Assembly: GCA_964424355.1 (NCBI GenBank)
Contig: CAYRIO010000004.1
Location: forward strand, 124,001-188,000
DNA length: 64,000 nucleotides
Source: CAZEHS01 sp964424355
GTDB lineage: Bacteria; Bacillota; Clostridia; Peptostreptococcales; Acidaminobacteraceae
Direction of reading: 5' to 3'
Both the position numbers and the translations under genes were made by a program. Positions 16,853 to 24,641 of this stretch are shown one piece after another. The notes below the pieces were generated by a model. It saw only the letters and a program-made list of their open reading frames with translations, searched no databases and had not been told where the DNA came from. The first letter of the stretch is position 1; each line of letters opens with the position of its first letter.

Positions 16853-16898
16853 AAATGAGCCCTTCCGTACTGATTCGTTAGTATGGAAGGGCTCATTT
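16853..16898 (+). terminator. Terminator after nrdDG
   Basis: A long stem pairs 16853-16871 with 16880-16898 (19 bp including one G-T pair) around an 8-base loop. It begins six bases after the nrdG stop and separates it from the convergent kinase gene; AAAT and ATTT at its ends could serve both directions. Confidence 0.85.
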
Positions 16899-16933
16899 CA
16901 TTTCAATTGTGCCTGTGACTTTCATGCCTCGCC

Positions 16934-18814
16934 TCACAGATACGCCTCCCCATTGGGGACCTGAATTGTGAAGTAGAAACGACTGCCTTTCTCCCCTGCA
17001 CTGACGACGCCGATTTCGCCCCCCATCATCTCCACCAGCCCTTTTGAAATGGCCAGCCCCAGGCCGGATCCTCCCTGCTCGCGGGTATAGGACTCCTCAA
17101 CCCGGATGAATCGCTGAAAAATTTTTTCTTGTAGAGGCTCCGGAATACCAATCCCCGTATCCGCTATCTCAAATCGCAGCTGAGTTCCCTTGGATTCCTG
17201 CTGACACCGATCTACCCGGATATTGATCCCGCCTTGTGCCGTGAACTTGATTCCGTTTCCAATCAGGTTGGAAAGCACCTGCCGCAACCGAACCGGGTCT
17301 CCTACAATTTGTTTGGGGACCGATTCATGGATATTCGTTCTTATGTACAACCCCTTTTGCCTGGCTCCGCTTTCAAATAGCTCTGTCACATCCCATAAAA
17401 GCTCCCGCAGGGGATAAGGCTTCTGCTCCAACGTTATTTTTCCGGCTTCCACTTGGGAGTAGTCCAGGATATCATTCAAGACCTTCAGCAGCGATTTTGA
17501 TGATTTTTTGATGATCTCCAGATACTCCCTTTGTTCCTCCGTTGTATCCGCCAAAAGTGCCAGCTCTGTCATGCCGATAATCCCGTTCATCGGTGTTCTG
17601 ATTTCATGGGACATATTGGCTAAAAACTGACTTTTGGCCTGATTGGCTGCCTCGGCAGACTCCTTTGAGATTTTAAGCTCTGTCTCCATGGTCATCCGGT
17701 CCGTAATATCCGTACTGAAGATCAGGTTCTGGTTTTCCTGGATTCTTACGCCGTCCACCAGCACGTTAAAGATGGTGCCATTTTTCGCCCGGGCTTTCAG
17801 GAGCCCATGGGCTTGCCCACTCTCAACCAGCTCATTGAAACACAAGAAACCCTCATGCTCAGACCCCTTCACCAGCAAATCATAGTAATCCATATTCAGG
17901 ATTTCCTCTTGGGTATAGCCCATGCGCCTCAGCGATGTCCCATTGGCAAATACATATTTCCCCTGATCGTCAATGACCAGGATGGAGGAGGGCGATGATT
18001 CCACATACTTCCTAAACCGTTCCTCACTTTCCCGAAGCCGTTTTTCCGACTGAACCTGCTCTGTAATATTGGTGGAGGAACCCAGAATGAAACACCCCTC
18101 CTCACTCAATACTGGGGTTAGGGTCGTATTCCACCATTCACCGCCATGCAGAAAGAGCTGCTCCCGATAATGGCACACCTGCATGGTCTCGATACAATGC
18201 CTGTAATGAGCTTCCATCTCCGAACCGATGGTTTCCCCGTACAGGTCCCCGGGGCTCCTGCCAACAGCCTCCGCTTCCAGCAGGTTCGTTTCCAGAAGAT
18301 AGGACCTGTTGACAGCCGCATACCGGAATGTGTTTTCCGGGGTCAGCTCAATCACAAAAAGAGAATCGCTGGTAACATTGAACACCTGCGCGTATTTTTC
18401 AGAAAGGATCTTCAGATTCTTCTCAGCCTCCTTCAGGCTTGTGATATCACTGATAATGGCAAAGGTTCCTGCCGGAGCCCCGCTATCATTATAAAAGATC
18501 TTTTTCTGGGCCAGGATGTATTTGTGATGTCCTTTGGGCGTTGTGAAGCTGTGTTCATACATCTGAACACTGCCATTCTGAATCAGTTCCTGGTCCTTTT
18601 GTGTGAAAAAATCCGCATATTTTCTTTCAAAAATATCATAAGCGGTTTTTCCAATGATCTGTTCCTGGCTCATTTCATTGAGGTCCGCAAAGGCATTGTT
18701 GCATGTGATGAATCGTCCTTCAATATCCTTGAAGTACACTGGCGTCGGAAGCGCATCGAAAATAATTCTCAGCACATCCAGGGTGATTCTACGGTCTGCG
18801 TCGTTTATCAACAT
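16934..18814 (-). CDS. Orphan sensor histidine kinase with three PAS domains
   Basis: A 626-residue cytoplasmic kinase without signal peptide or membrane segments. PAS domains occupy about 12-125 (IFDALPTPVYFKDIEGRF), 135-255 and 265-380. A HisKA domain with the phospho-acceptor His in ANMSHEIRTPMNGIIGM lies near 405, and a HATPase domain spans about 500-620 with NGIKFT, DTGIGIP and GSGLGLAI boxes. The HEIRTPMNG form is usual in hybrid kinases, yet there is no receiver domain here and no response regulator gene nearby, so its partner is elsewhere. The PAS domains suggest redox or small-ligand sensing, but no heme or flavin ligands are identifiable. Confidence 0.93.
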   Translation of the reverse strand: MLINDADRRITLDVLRIIFDALPTPVYFKDIEGRFITCNNAFADLNEMSQEQIIGKTAYDIFERKYADFFTQKDQELIQNGSVQMYEHSFTTPKGHHKYILAQKKIFYNDSGAPAGTFAIISDITSLKEAEKNLKILSEKYAQVFNVTSDSLFVIELTPENTFRYAAVNRSYLLETNLLEAEAVGRSPGDLYGETIGSEMEAHYRHCIETMQVCHYREQLFLHGGEWWNTTLTPVLSEEGCFILGSSTNITEQVQSEKRLRESEERFRKYVESSPSSILVIDDQGKYVFANGTSLRRMGYTQEEILNMDYYDLLVKGSEHEGFLCFNELVESGQAHGLLKARAKNGTIFNVLVDGVRIQENQNLIFSTDITDRMTMETELKISKESAEAANQAKSQFLANMSHEIRTPMNGIIGMTELALLADTTEEQREYLEIIKKSSKSLLKVLNDILDYSQVEAGKITLEQKPYPLRELLWDVTELFESGARQKGLYIRTNIHESVPKQIVGDPVRLRQVLSNLIGNGIKFTAQGGINIRVDRCQQESKGTQLRFEIADTGIGIPEPLQEKIFQRFIRVEESYTREQGGSGLGLAISKGLVEMMGGEIGVVSAGEKGSRFYFTIQVPNGEAYL

Positions 18815-18983
18815 GATTTCACCTCCCGGAAGCAGTCAGGTGTATGCCCTTTCTTACTCGGTTTCTGACACCCTCTTGCGCTGCATGCATACCCCATAAA
18901 AGGGAGTTTTAATCATATAATTCCGCCATGAAGAGTGTTATGAACGCCTCCATTCATCGCGCCTGGATGTTTCCAAACGAAAA

Positions 18984-19022
18984 AACCACCGTTCGCCCAG
19001 GGTGGATGCGAAACCGGTGGTT
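18984..19022 (-). terminator. Terminator after the DJ-1/PfpI gene
   Basis: Arms AACCACCG (18984-18991) and CGGTGGTT (19015-19022) pair perfectly, and reading leftward they run into TTTTT. An inner alternative (CCACC with GGTGG) is also possible. It lies 15 bases past the stop at 19037. Confidence 0.7.
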
Positions 19023-19036
19023 CAAGGACTCTCCGT

Positions 19037-19588
19037 TCAATTGTTGGCCACAATCAGCCCTTCCCGCAAATTCTTAGCCTTTGCAAGCCCCACGGAGATT
19101 TCAACCAGCTTCAGCGCAAACTCCAAAGCGGTCCCTGCTCCCCGGGAGGTGATTACGTGGCCGTCCTGAACAACAGAAGCGTGGGATATCACCGCACCCT
19201 CCAGCTGGGGTTCAAAACCCGGGTAACAGGTGGCCGTCTTCCCCTTCAGGATACCCAATCCTCCCAGGACACTGGGCGCGGCACAGATGGCTGTCACCCA
19301 TTTGTCTTCGGCATGGTATTTTTTCAGGAGATCCCCAAGCTTGTGGTGGGCCGCCAGGTTCTTGGTTCCTGGCATGCCACCCGGAAGAACCAATAGATCC
19401 GCGCCTTGATGGTCCACATATTCAAAAAGCTCATCCGTGATAACCGGAATCTGGTGGGCCCCTTTCACTTCCCGGTTTCCTGTCACTGAAACCATGACGA
19501 CTTCAAGCCCTGCCCGTCGGAGCACATCCACCACCGTTATGGCTTCAATCTCTTCAAAGCCCTCCGCAAAAAAAACGTACCCTTTCAT
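19037..19588 (-). CDS. DJ-1/PfpI family protein
   Basis: A 183-residue class I glutamine-amidotransferase-like protein. The Glu of AEGFEEIEA (residue about 13-15) and the nucleophile Cys in VTAICAAPSVLGGLG near 105 form the conserved pocket, and VLPGGMPG near 67 is the usual glycine loop. Family members act as deglycases, chaperones or thiol-stress proteins (YajL/ThiJ-like), and no substrate can be inferred. The ATG at 19588 has GGAGG six bases upstream; a frame extension to 19618 lacks this. It is the last gene before a terminator. Confidence 0.9.
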   Translation of the reverse strand: MKGYVFFAEGFEEIEAITVVDVLRRAGLEVVMVSVTGNREVKGAHQIPVITDELFEYVDHQGADLLVLPGGMPGTKNLAAHHKLGDLLKKYHAEDKWVTAICAAPSVLGGLGILKGKTATCYPGFEPQLEGAVISHASVVQDGHVITSRGAGTALEFALKLVEISVGLAKAKNLREGLIVANN

Positions 19589-19636
19589 ATGCGCCCTCCT
19601 CTCCAGAATACACATCACACAGGCCCTTCCCTGTGA

Positions 19637-19960
19637 TCAATCGGCTGACAGCAGCATGACCGTTTCTACCGTGACAATCCCTTCCCGGACCCACGGGGTG
19701 ATCAGTTCCGAAAAAGCCTTGATTTTCTCCTCAGTATCGATGATATCGATGATTACCGGCAGATTGCCGCTGAGTTCAACCAATCGTGTCGAATGCGTGT
19801 GTCCCTTGCGGCCGAACCCTCCGATTCCCCGGGTGATGGTTATGCCTGCCATCTGATGCTCTTTCGTTTTCTTCATGATCATCTCATAAAGACAGTGACC
19901 TTCATGTTGAGCCGCTTCTGTTGTATAGATCCGAAGCCGATTTCTATTTTCAGTCTTCAT
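19637..19960 (-). CDS. DUF190 (PII-like) protein linked to CrcB
   Basis: A 107-residue protein of the DUF190 family with a ferredoxin-like PII fold: RLRIYTTEAAQHEGHCLYE, the conserved GITITRGIGGFG (about 40-51) and LPVIIDIIDTEEKI (about 68). These proteins are almost always encoded beside CrcB fluoride channels and may regulate them by binding a nucleotide. The start overlaps the preceding crcB stop by four bases (ATGA), so translation is coupled. Third gene of the crcB-crcB-DUF190 operon. Confidence 0.9.
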   Translation of the reverse strand: MKTENRNRLRIYTTEAAQHEGHCLYEMIMKKTKEHQMAGITITRGIGGFGRKGHTHSTRLVELSGNLPVIIDIIDTEEKIKAFSELITPWVREGIVTVETVMLLSAD

Positions 19961-20325
19961 ATGTGTCCCCCAGCAAAACTGTACCCCACCAGGAACAGCA
20001 GCAATCCCAGTGCCACGGATCCCATTATGTTCAGGGCTGCAGTCCTGATTTCTCCTTCTTCAGCCAGTCGAAGGCTCTCCATCATCCAGGTTGAAAAGGT
20101 CGTAAGCCCTCCCAGAACCCCTGTCCCAAAGAACAGCATCCAGATTGCCCCCACATCCGAGCCTTGCAGGAAGCCCAGCAAAAACGCGCCGATGCCATTT
20201 ACAATCAAGGTCCCCCAGGGGAACAGGTCTTTAAAGCGATTTCCGGCCCAGCGGGCGATCCCATACCGACAAAGACTGCCAATGCTTCCGCCAAGACCGA
20301 CCCAGATCCACGCCCCGCTACCCAT
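19957..20325 (-). CDS. crcB: Fluoride channel subunit CrcB/Fluc (second copy)
   Basis: A 122-residue, four-helix membrane protein. GGSIGSLCRYG (about 12-22), NGIGAFLLGF (about 43) and GGLTTFSTWM (about 80) are the conserved Fluc motifs: the helix-1 arginine, the pore Asn and the TTFS phenylalanine gate. Fluc is a dimer, and organisms with two genes form a heterodimer, so this should partner the upstream copy. The start overlaps the upstream gene's end by eight bases; a GTG three codons earlier is an alternative. Confidence 0.93.
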   Translation of the reverse strand: MGSGAWIWVGLGGSIGSLCRYGIARWAGNRFKDLFPWGTLIVNGIGAFLLGFLQGSDVGAIWMLFFGTGVLGGLTTFSTWMMESLRLAEEGEIRTAALNIMGSVALGLLLFLVGYSFAGGHI

Positions 20326-20719
20326 GACGCTCACCGGTGCGTATCAACAGCAATCGAGCCGATGAAACCCCTGCGAATACCGCACAAATGCCGCCCACCA
20401 GGGAAATGATCAGATAGAGTCCGGCAATCCCGGTTCCAGCTGATCCATTGAGCGTGAACGCCTCCGAGCACAGGCCTGAGAAGGTGGTGAATGCACCCAG
20501 AAATCCGGTGGAAATTCCGGTCCGAAGCGAAGCGGACAGTTGCAGCCGCTCTAGGCATATTTCCAAAAAAACAGCCAGTAGGAACGCACCCGCCAGGTTG
20601 ATTATCATAATGTTCAAAGGAACGTTGCCCCAGAACAGTGACGCCCGAGACAATTCGTAGCGGCACAGGGCTCCGAAAAAGCCGCCCACAGCTACGCCAA
20701 TCCATGGATTGTAACTCAT
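20318..20719 (-). CDS. crcB: Fluoride channel subunit CrcB/Fluc (first copy)
   Basis: A 133-residue, four-helix membrane protein with GGFFGALCRYE (about 12), NLAGAFLL (about 42) and GAFTTFSGLCSEAF (about 72). It exports fluoride by a dual-pore dimer in the cytoplasmic membrane. It is first in the operon and is preceded by a strong promoter. I looked for a fluoride riboswitch in the roughly 40-base leader and found none, so induction by fluoride is not evident from this leader. Confidence 0.93.
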   Translation of the reverse strand: MSYNPWIGVAVGGFFGALCRYELSRASLFWGNVPLNIMIINLAGAFLLAVFLEICLERLQLSASLRTGISTGFLGAFTTFSGLCSEAFTLNGSAGTGIAGLYLIISLVGGICAVFAGVSSARLLLIRTGERHG

Positions 20720-20761
20720 ATACCAACACCCGTCCCCATTTTTCGTTGAATCACTTCCTCA

Positions 20762-20790
20762 ATCATAGCAAAAGATGGGAACACAGACAA
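20762..20790 (-). promoter_or_regulatory. Promoter of the crcB operon
   Basis: On the minus strand TTGTCT (20785-20790) and TATGAT (20762-20767) are 17 bases apart, 40 bases from the first crcB start. The leader is too short to hold a full fluoride riboswitch. Confidence 0.65.
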
Positions 20791-20802
20791 CTTGCGAATC
20801 CA

Positions 20803-21375
20803 TCATACTTCCGGGGTCCAAAAGACCGGCGGATCAATCATGCAGTAGCCAAAGGGATCACTGGCCCGGGCAATTTCACCCCATTCGGTCTCCGAGACCA
20901 ACAGCTGAGCCTGCTCCGCGTAGGATTCCCGTTCCTGACGCATGATAATCTGAATGTCCCGAATCAGAAAAGCGGCAAAAGCATTTATGCCACTGGGTTC
21001 CGAATCAGACAGCTGCAGGTCGTCCCGTAAATCACGGAGCATTCGAAGCACATCTGAATGGATGGCAATCAAGACCTTGGTAGGCGCAATCTGCCCGATC
21101 CGTTCTAAAAAAGGGAGAAGAAGCACCTCAATCCGCCTGTAGTGCCGCTCAACCTGGGCCAAGTAGCTCACATCGTCTAAAAGTATTTTTCGCAGTTCCG
21201 GCCCATCCTCTGTATCAAGGGCTTCTAAATGGGTTTGGAACTGTCCGTTTATAAATGCCTCAATTGCCATGTTCTCCTGTCTCATTGTATGAAGAGGATG
21301 CCCTGGAATGGAAAAGGGACTCACCTGGGCCTTCTTATTTGTCGTGTCCTGATGATCTCCTGCATTTTCATTCAT
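20803..21375 (-). CDS. Hemerythrin-like domain protein related to the DUF438 family
   Basis: A 190-residue soluble protein. GHPLHTMRQENMAIEAFI near residue 24 matches the motif of DUF438/hemerythrin proteins, and LAQVERHYRRIEVLLLPFLERIG near 78 followed by IHSDVLRMLRDL near 105 carries the His and Glu ligands of a four-helix hemerythrin bundle. Longer relatives add a PAS domain, absent here. Such proteins hold a di-iron site and may sense oxygen, NO or store iron. The start at 21375 has GGAGG eight bases upstream; an in-frame start at 21420 is less likely. It is monocistronic, next to the crcB operon but with its own leader. Confidence 0.7.
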   Translation of the reverse strand: MNENAGDHQDTTNKKAQVSPFSIPGHPLHTMRQENMAIEAFINGQFQTHLEALDTEDGPELRKILLDDVSYLAQVERHYRRIEVLLLPFLERIGQIAPTKVLIAIHSDVLRMLRDLRDDLQLSDSEPSGINAFAAFLIRDIQIIMRQERESYAEQAQLLVSETEWGEIARASDPFGYCMIDPPVFWTPEV

Positions 21376-21541
21376 GGTTGGATCCTCCCCAGTGAAACAG
21401 CTACCTGATTGATACCCCACGGTTTTATCCTTAACCGGATTCTATGATATTTTAAGGGCGCCCTTCTGAAATAACAGAGGGCCTACCCATTGGATAAGCC
21501 CTCCGCATTATGTGAAGATCATCTGTGTCATCGATACCGCA

Positions 21542-22420
21542 TCACAACTCACTGATCCAAATAGCCACCATGATTGCCGCTGCACCCATGACCATTTTGG
21601 CTGTAAAGGGCTCTCCCAGCAAAGCAACGGCCAGCAGACTGCCGAATACCGCCTCCATGCTGAGGATGATCGAAGTGACAGAGGGTTTCACATACTTCTG
21701 ACACACCGTTTGCAGGTAGTAGGCCACAAAAGAACCGAATACCGCCAGATAGACGATGGAGAGCAGACCCCCGTTCAATTCGAAGGTTGGCACCGGGCTG
21801 AAGGCCATGCCCATCAGGAGGGCCAACACACCGCCTACGCCGAATTGTACCGTTGTAAAAACCCCCGCATCCTGTTTATGGGCATAGTAACCGGTCACTA
21901 CGATATGCACCCCGTAAAGTCCTGAGCTGATCAGAGTCAGGCTGTCTCCCAATCCAATGGTCAGGCCGTCTGTCAAGGTGATCAGCGAAATGCCCCAAAG
22001 GCAGATGGCTGTTCCCACATAAGCCTTCATTGACGGGCTTTTCTTGAAGACGATCCAGGTGAGAAAGGGAACCATGATCACATAGGCCGCCGCTAAAAAG
22101 GACTGCTTCCCTGCTGTGGTGAACTGTAGCCCGTAAATCTGCAGGATATAACCGCCAAACTGCGCCAGCCCCGCAATGATCCCACCTGTCATATCCTTCA
22201 GCGGGGTTGAGAACATTTTCTTTCTGAACAGGAATAAAGCGATTAAGAACGCCAGCATGAACCGGAAACCCATCAGATAAAAAGGGCTCATGAACTGCAG
22301 CGCATATTTCCCGGCAGGAAATGTGGAACCCCAGATCAGGGCGGTTGTCATCAGGCCGAGCCCTCCAAGAATCCGCAGTTTCTTATCGGGGTCCTTCTTT
22401 GTTTCATTTACAGCAACCAT
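21542..22420 (-). CDS. EamA family (DMT) exporter
   Basis: A 292-residue protein with ten predicted membrane segments in two EamA repeats of about 140 residues. The first repeat begins TTALIWGSTFPAGKYAL and the second LISSGLYGVHIVVTGYYA; LSMEAVFGSLLAVALLGEPFTA near 250 is the typical helix 9 signature. The drug/metabolite family exports amino acids, nucleotide precursors or other metabolites, and the substrate cannot be read from sequence. It is transcribed alone, with a hairpin and an inverted repeat in the 390-base region upstream. Confidence 0.88.
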   Translation of the reverse strand: MVAVNETKKDPDKKLRILGGLGLMTTALIWGSTFPAGKYALQFMSPFYLMGFRFMLAFLIALFLFRKKMFSTPLKDMTGGIIAGLAQFGGYILQIYGLQFTTAGKQSFLAAAYVIMVPFLTWIVFKKSPSMKAYVGTAICLWGISLITLTDGLTIGLGDSLTLISSGLYGVHIVVTGYYAHKQDAGVFTTVQFGVGGVLALLMGMAFSPVPTFELNGGLLSIVYLAVFGSFVAYYLQTVCQKYVKPSVTSIILSMEAVFGSLLAVALLGEPFTAKMVMGAAAIMVAIWISEL

Positions 22421-22519
22421 GGTTTAAACTCCCTTCCTGTCTGATAAACAATAGCATTCCTTATTAGTTTATTGCTTATGCTGTCCACTGCGTTTGTCCC
22501 CACCACAAAATATCGGGGG

Positions 22520-22540
22520 TTGTTTTGTTCACAAAAACAA
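22520..22540. promoter_or_regulatory. Imperfect 21-bp palindrome before the EamA exporter gene
   Basis: TTGTTTT and AAAACAA-type arms (22520-22526 and 22534-22540) face each other around a 7-bp centre GTTCACA. This resembles an operator. It lies 100 bases before the exporter start, and no regulator is encoded beside it apart from the PucR-type protein. Confidence 0.35.
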
Positions 22541-22604
22541 ATAACGCTCCTTTTAATTCCATATTTGTGGTTTTATTCGTTGTCGGCAATGCTGCAAAAA
22601 AATG

Positions 22605-22642
22605 TGAACCCTCCCGCTTCTGCAAAGGGGCTGGAGGGTTCA
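22605..22642 (-). terminator. Intrinsic terminator downstream of the pdx/PucR gene cluster
   Basis: A perfect 10-bp stem (22605-22614 with 22633-22642) around an 18-base loop, followed leftward by seven T. It lies 168 bases past the PucR-type stop, a long way for a simple terminator, and 185 bases before the EamA start, so it could also be an attenuator for that gene. Confidence 0.8.
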
Positions 22643-22809
22643 GGAAAACAGTAACGCGAATGGACATGCTTCAGTCTATCATCTTCTGCCAGGTATGGGT
22701 TTGTAGGAAAACCAATGATTTGCCCGGAGTTTTGTATCTGCGAACAAGTCCACACGAAATAAGAACGCATAGCACCCCTTTGTTGGAGACTACACGTTCT
22801 TCAGTCTGA

Positions 22810-23991
22810 TTACATAGATCCGGCCTGATGTTTAAAAAGGTATATCCGTACCGCGGCGGACAGCTGTTCATAGAAACTCAGTTCATTTTCCTCTGGCCAG
22901 ACGCGTTTGTGGATTTTATTGATCCGGTACCGCACCGTATTTTCGTGAACAAAGAGGCCTTCAGCAGTTTTTTTCAGATTCCCTTTGTTCCGGACCCATA
23001 CAATTGCCGTTTGAAGGAGCTCTGTGTTGTTTTCGAGGTCATATTTTTCAAGAGGCTTCAGGGTGTTTTCCAGATACCGGTCCTGCCAAATGGACTCTTG
23101 ATGCGGCAGCAACAGGCGATAGATCCCTGTATCTTCAAAACACAGATAAGAGTGCCCCTCCAGCCTGCAGACCTGCTGAGCCCAAGTTGCTTCCCGCAGC
23201 GCCTGGGAAAGTCCATCCTCTGTATTGCAGCAGCTGCTGCACCCAATCACAAAGGACTTGGAAGACAGCCCGCTATAGGCCATCAAATCGGCCAGCCGTG
23301 CGTGGAAGCCTTTCATATCAGACATCCTGTCAGAGATGAAGATCATCAGACCTTGTCGGTAACGTAGCACCAGATTCCCTGCCTCCTGATAGCGGTTCTT
23401 CTGATAGGCTGCGCAGATCCGTTCAGTATCAATCGGCGGCTCTCCAAGCGGGGCTTCACAGGAAAATACAACGATATTTTCTTTGAAATCCCGGTTCAGC
23501 TCATGGGATGCCCCACGGATTTCTGCCGCGCTGAGTTCTTTATGAATCAACACCTCCAGCTTTTGCTCCAACTGGAAAAGCTGATCGGATGTTTTGATGG
23601 ACTCGCCGATCTCCGTGATGACATCTTCGAAAAAAACCGTGTTATCGAAGAGAAAGATTGGAAAATGCTCCCGATCTGCAAACTCCCGCACGCGGTCCGG
23701 CAGTTCCTTGAAATAGATGGTTTTGATGGCCAAGGCCCCCACCTTCAGCGCCGCCAATCTCAGCACCGCTTTGTAGAGGGCCGCCTCACTCTCCTTGGCG
23801 TACAGCATGCTGCTGAGGACGAATTCCCCGGGGTCGAATTGATTCTCGATATCTTCCGGCATATCCCCGGCAAATTCATAATCTAGAATGCCGGTTTTGG
23901 TAATCCGGCGATCCAATCCCAATTGACCTGCCACCAGCCTAAAATTTCGGAGCGTATTGAGCTTCATTGCATCGTAGACTGTCAGCGCCAT
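22810..23991 (-). CDS. PucR/CdaR-type transcriptional regulator
   Basis: A 393-residue regulator. The N-terminus (MALTVYDAMKL through residue about 120) matches the PucR purine-catabolism domain, a middle domain (about 130-260) fits the CdaR GGDEF-like fold, and the C-terminus has a PucR helix-turn-helix (about 335-385: LLQTAIVWVRNKGNLKKTAEGLFVHENTVRYRINKIHKRV shortened to its core LKKTAEGLFVHENTVRYRI). Its ligand is unknown. The ATG at 23991 has GAGGG seven bases upstream; an in-frame ATG at 24033 has no RBS. It follows pdxT by 58 bases and may be read from the pdxST promoter. Confidence 0.87.
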   Translation of the reverse strand: MALTVYDAMKLNTLRNFRLVAGQLGLDRRITKTGILDYEFAGDMPEDIENQFDPGEFVLSSMLYAKESEAALYKAVLRLAALKVGALAIKTIYFKELPDRVREFADREHFPIFLFDNTVFFEDVITEIGESIKTSDQLFQLEQKLEVLIHKELSAAEIRGASHELNRDFKENIVVFSCEAPLGEPPIDTERICAAYQKNRYQEAGNLVLRYRQGLMIFISDRMSDMKGFHARLADLMAYSGLSSKSFVIGCSSCCNTEDGLSQALREATWAQQVCRLEGHSYLCFEDTGIYRLLLPHQESIWQDRYLENTLKPLEKYDLENNTELLQTAIVWVRNKGNLKKTAEGLFVHENTVRYRINKIHKRVWPEENELSFYEQLSAAVRIYLFKHQAGSM

Positions 23992-24049
23992 GATATTCCC
24001 TCTCTCAACTTCAAGTTGTTTTAGGAATAACACAAATCACGGGTTCCTG

Positions 24050-24637
24050 TCAATCCATGGCGTTCCGTTTCCCTGCCTGCTCGGCCAGCCAGCGGTAGGG
24101 TGTCAAATCCCCTGCCAGCTCCGGATGAAAAGCGGTCGCCAGGATATGTCCCTGAACCACCCCCGTCACTTGCCCCCCCAGGGTCGCTGCCGGAATCGCC
24201 GGTTTTCGCATGCTCTCGAACCGGGGGGCACGGATAAAGATCATGTCCGCCTGACTGGTGTCGCCCAGCATCCAGGTTCCCTGTGTTTTGAAGCTGTCCA
24301 ACTGGGTGCCATATGCGTTTCGGCTGACCGTCACATTCAAAACGCCCAAATGCGGTTCCTCATCGAGGACTTCATCGGCCAGGAGGATCATACCGGCACA
24401 GGTCCCCCACACCGGCATCCCCTCCACAATGGAATTTTTCAAAGCTTCCCGGAATCCGTTCCGATCCATGAGCCGCCTGAGAGCTGTACTCTCTCCGCCA
24501 GGAAGAATCATGGCATCCACGGCGCCCAGCTCTGCCACAGTCCTGACAGGCACGCCACAGACCCCTTCCAGCTGCTTCACTTGAGCCAGGTGCTCCGCGA
24601 ACGATCCCTGAAGTGCCAATACGCCAATTGTTATCAT
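24050..24637 (-). CDS. pdxT: Pyridoxal 5'-phosphate synthase glutaminase subunit PdxT
   Basis: A 195-residue glutaminase that supplies ammonia to PdxS. LPGGESTALRRLM near residue 46 and the nucleophile Cys in VWGTCAGMILLADE near 77, with HPEL near the C-terminus carrying the His-Glu pair, complete the triad. The length is normal for PdxT. It begins four bases after pdxS, so the two subunits are translated from one message and form the 12+12 PLP synthase complex in the cytoplasm. Confidence 0.97.
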   Translation of the reverse strand: MITIGVLALQGSFAEHLAQVKQLEGVCGVPVRTVAELGAVDAMILPGGESTALRRLMDRNGFREALKNSIVEGMPVWGTCAGMILLADEVLDEEPHLGVLNVTVSRNAYGTQLDSFKTQGTWMLGDTSQADMIFIRAPRFESMRKPAIPAATLGGQVTGVVQGHILATAFHPELAGDLTPYRWLAEQAGKRNAMD

Positions 24638-24641
24638 GAGC

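Larger units (their letters stand above)
22421..22809 (-). other. Intergenic region between the PucR-type gene and the EamA gene
   Basis: This 389-base stretch has no convincing gene. It holds the terminator at 22605-22642 and a palindrome at 22520-22540. The 168 bases between the end of the PucR-type gene and the terminator have no assignable content. I saw no T-box signature and recognised no known riboswitch. Confidence 0.5.

Noticed and set aside
20720..20802. Fluoride riboswitch before crcB
   Set aside because: The leader is about 40 bases and the consensus pieces are not seen.
22476..22667. 63-residue frame or 28-residue leader peptide before the EamA exporter
   Set aside because: The short ATG has no RBS and the longer frame runs through the terminator hairpin.
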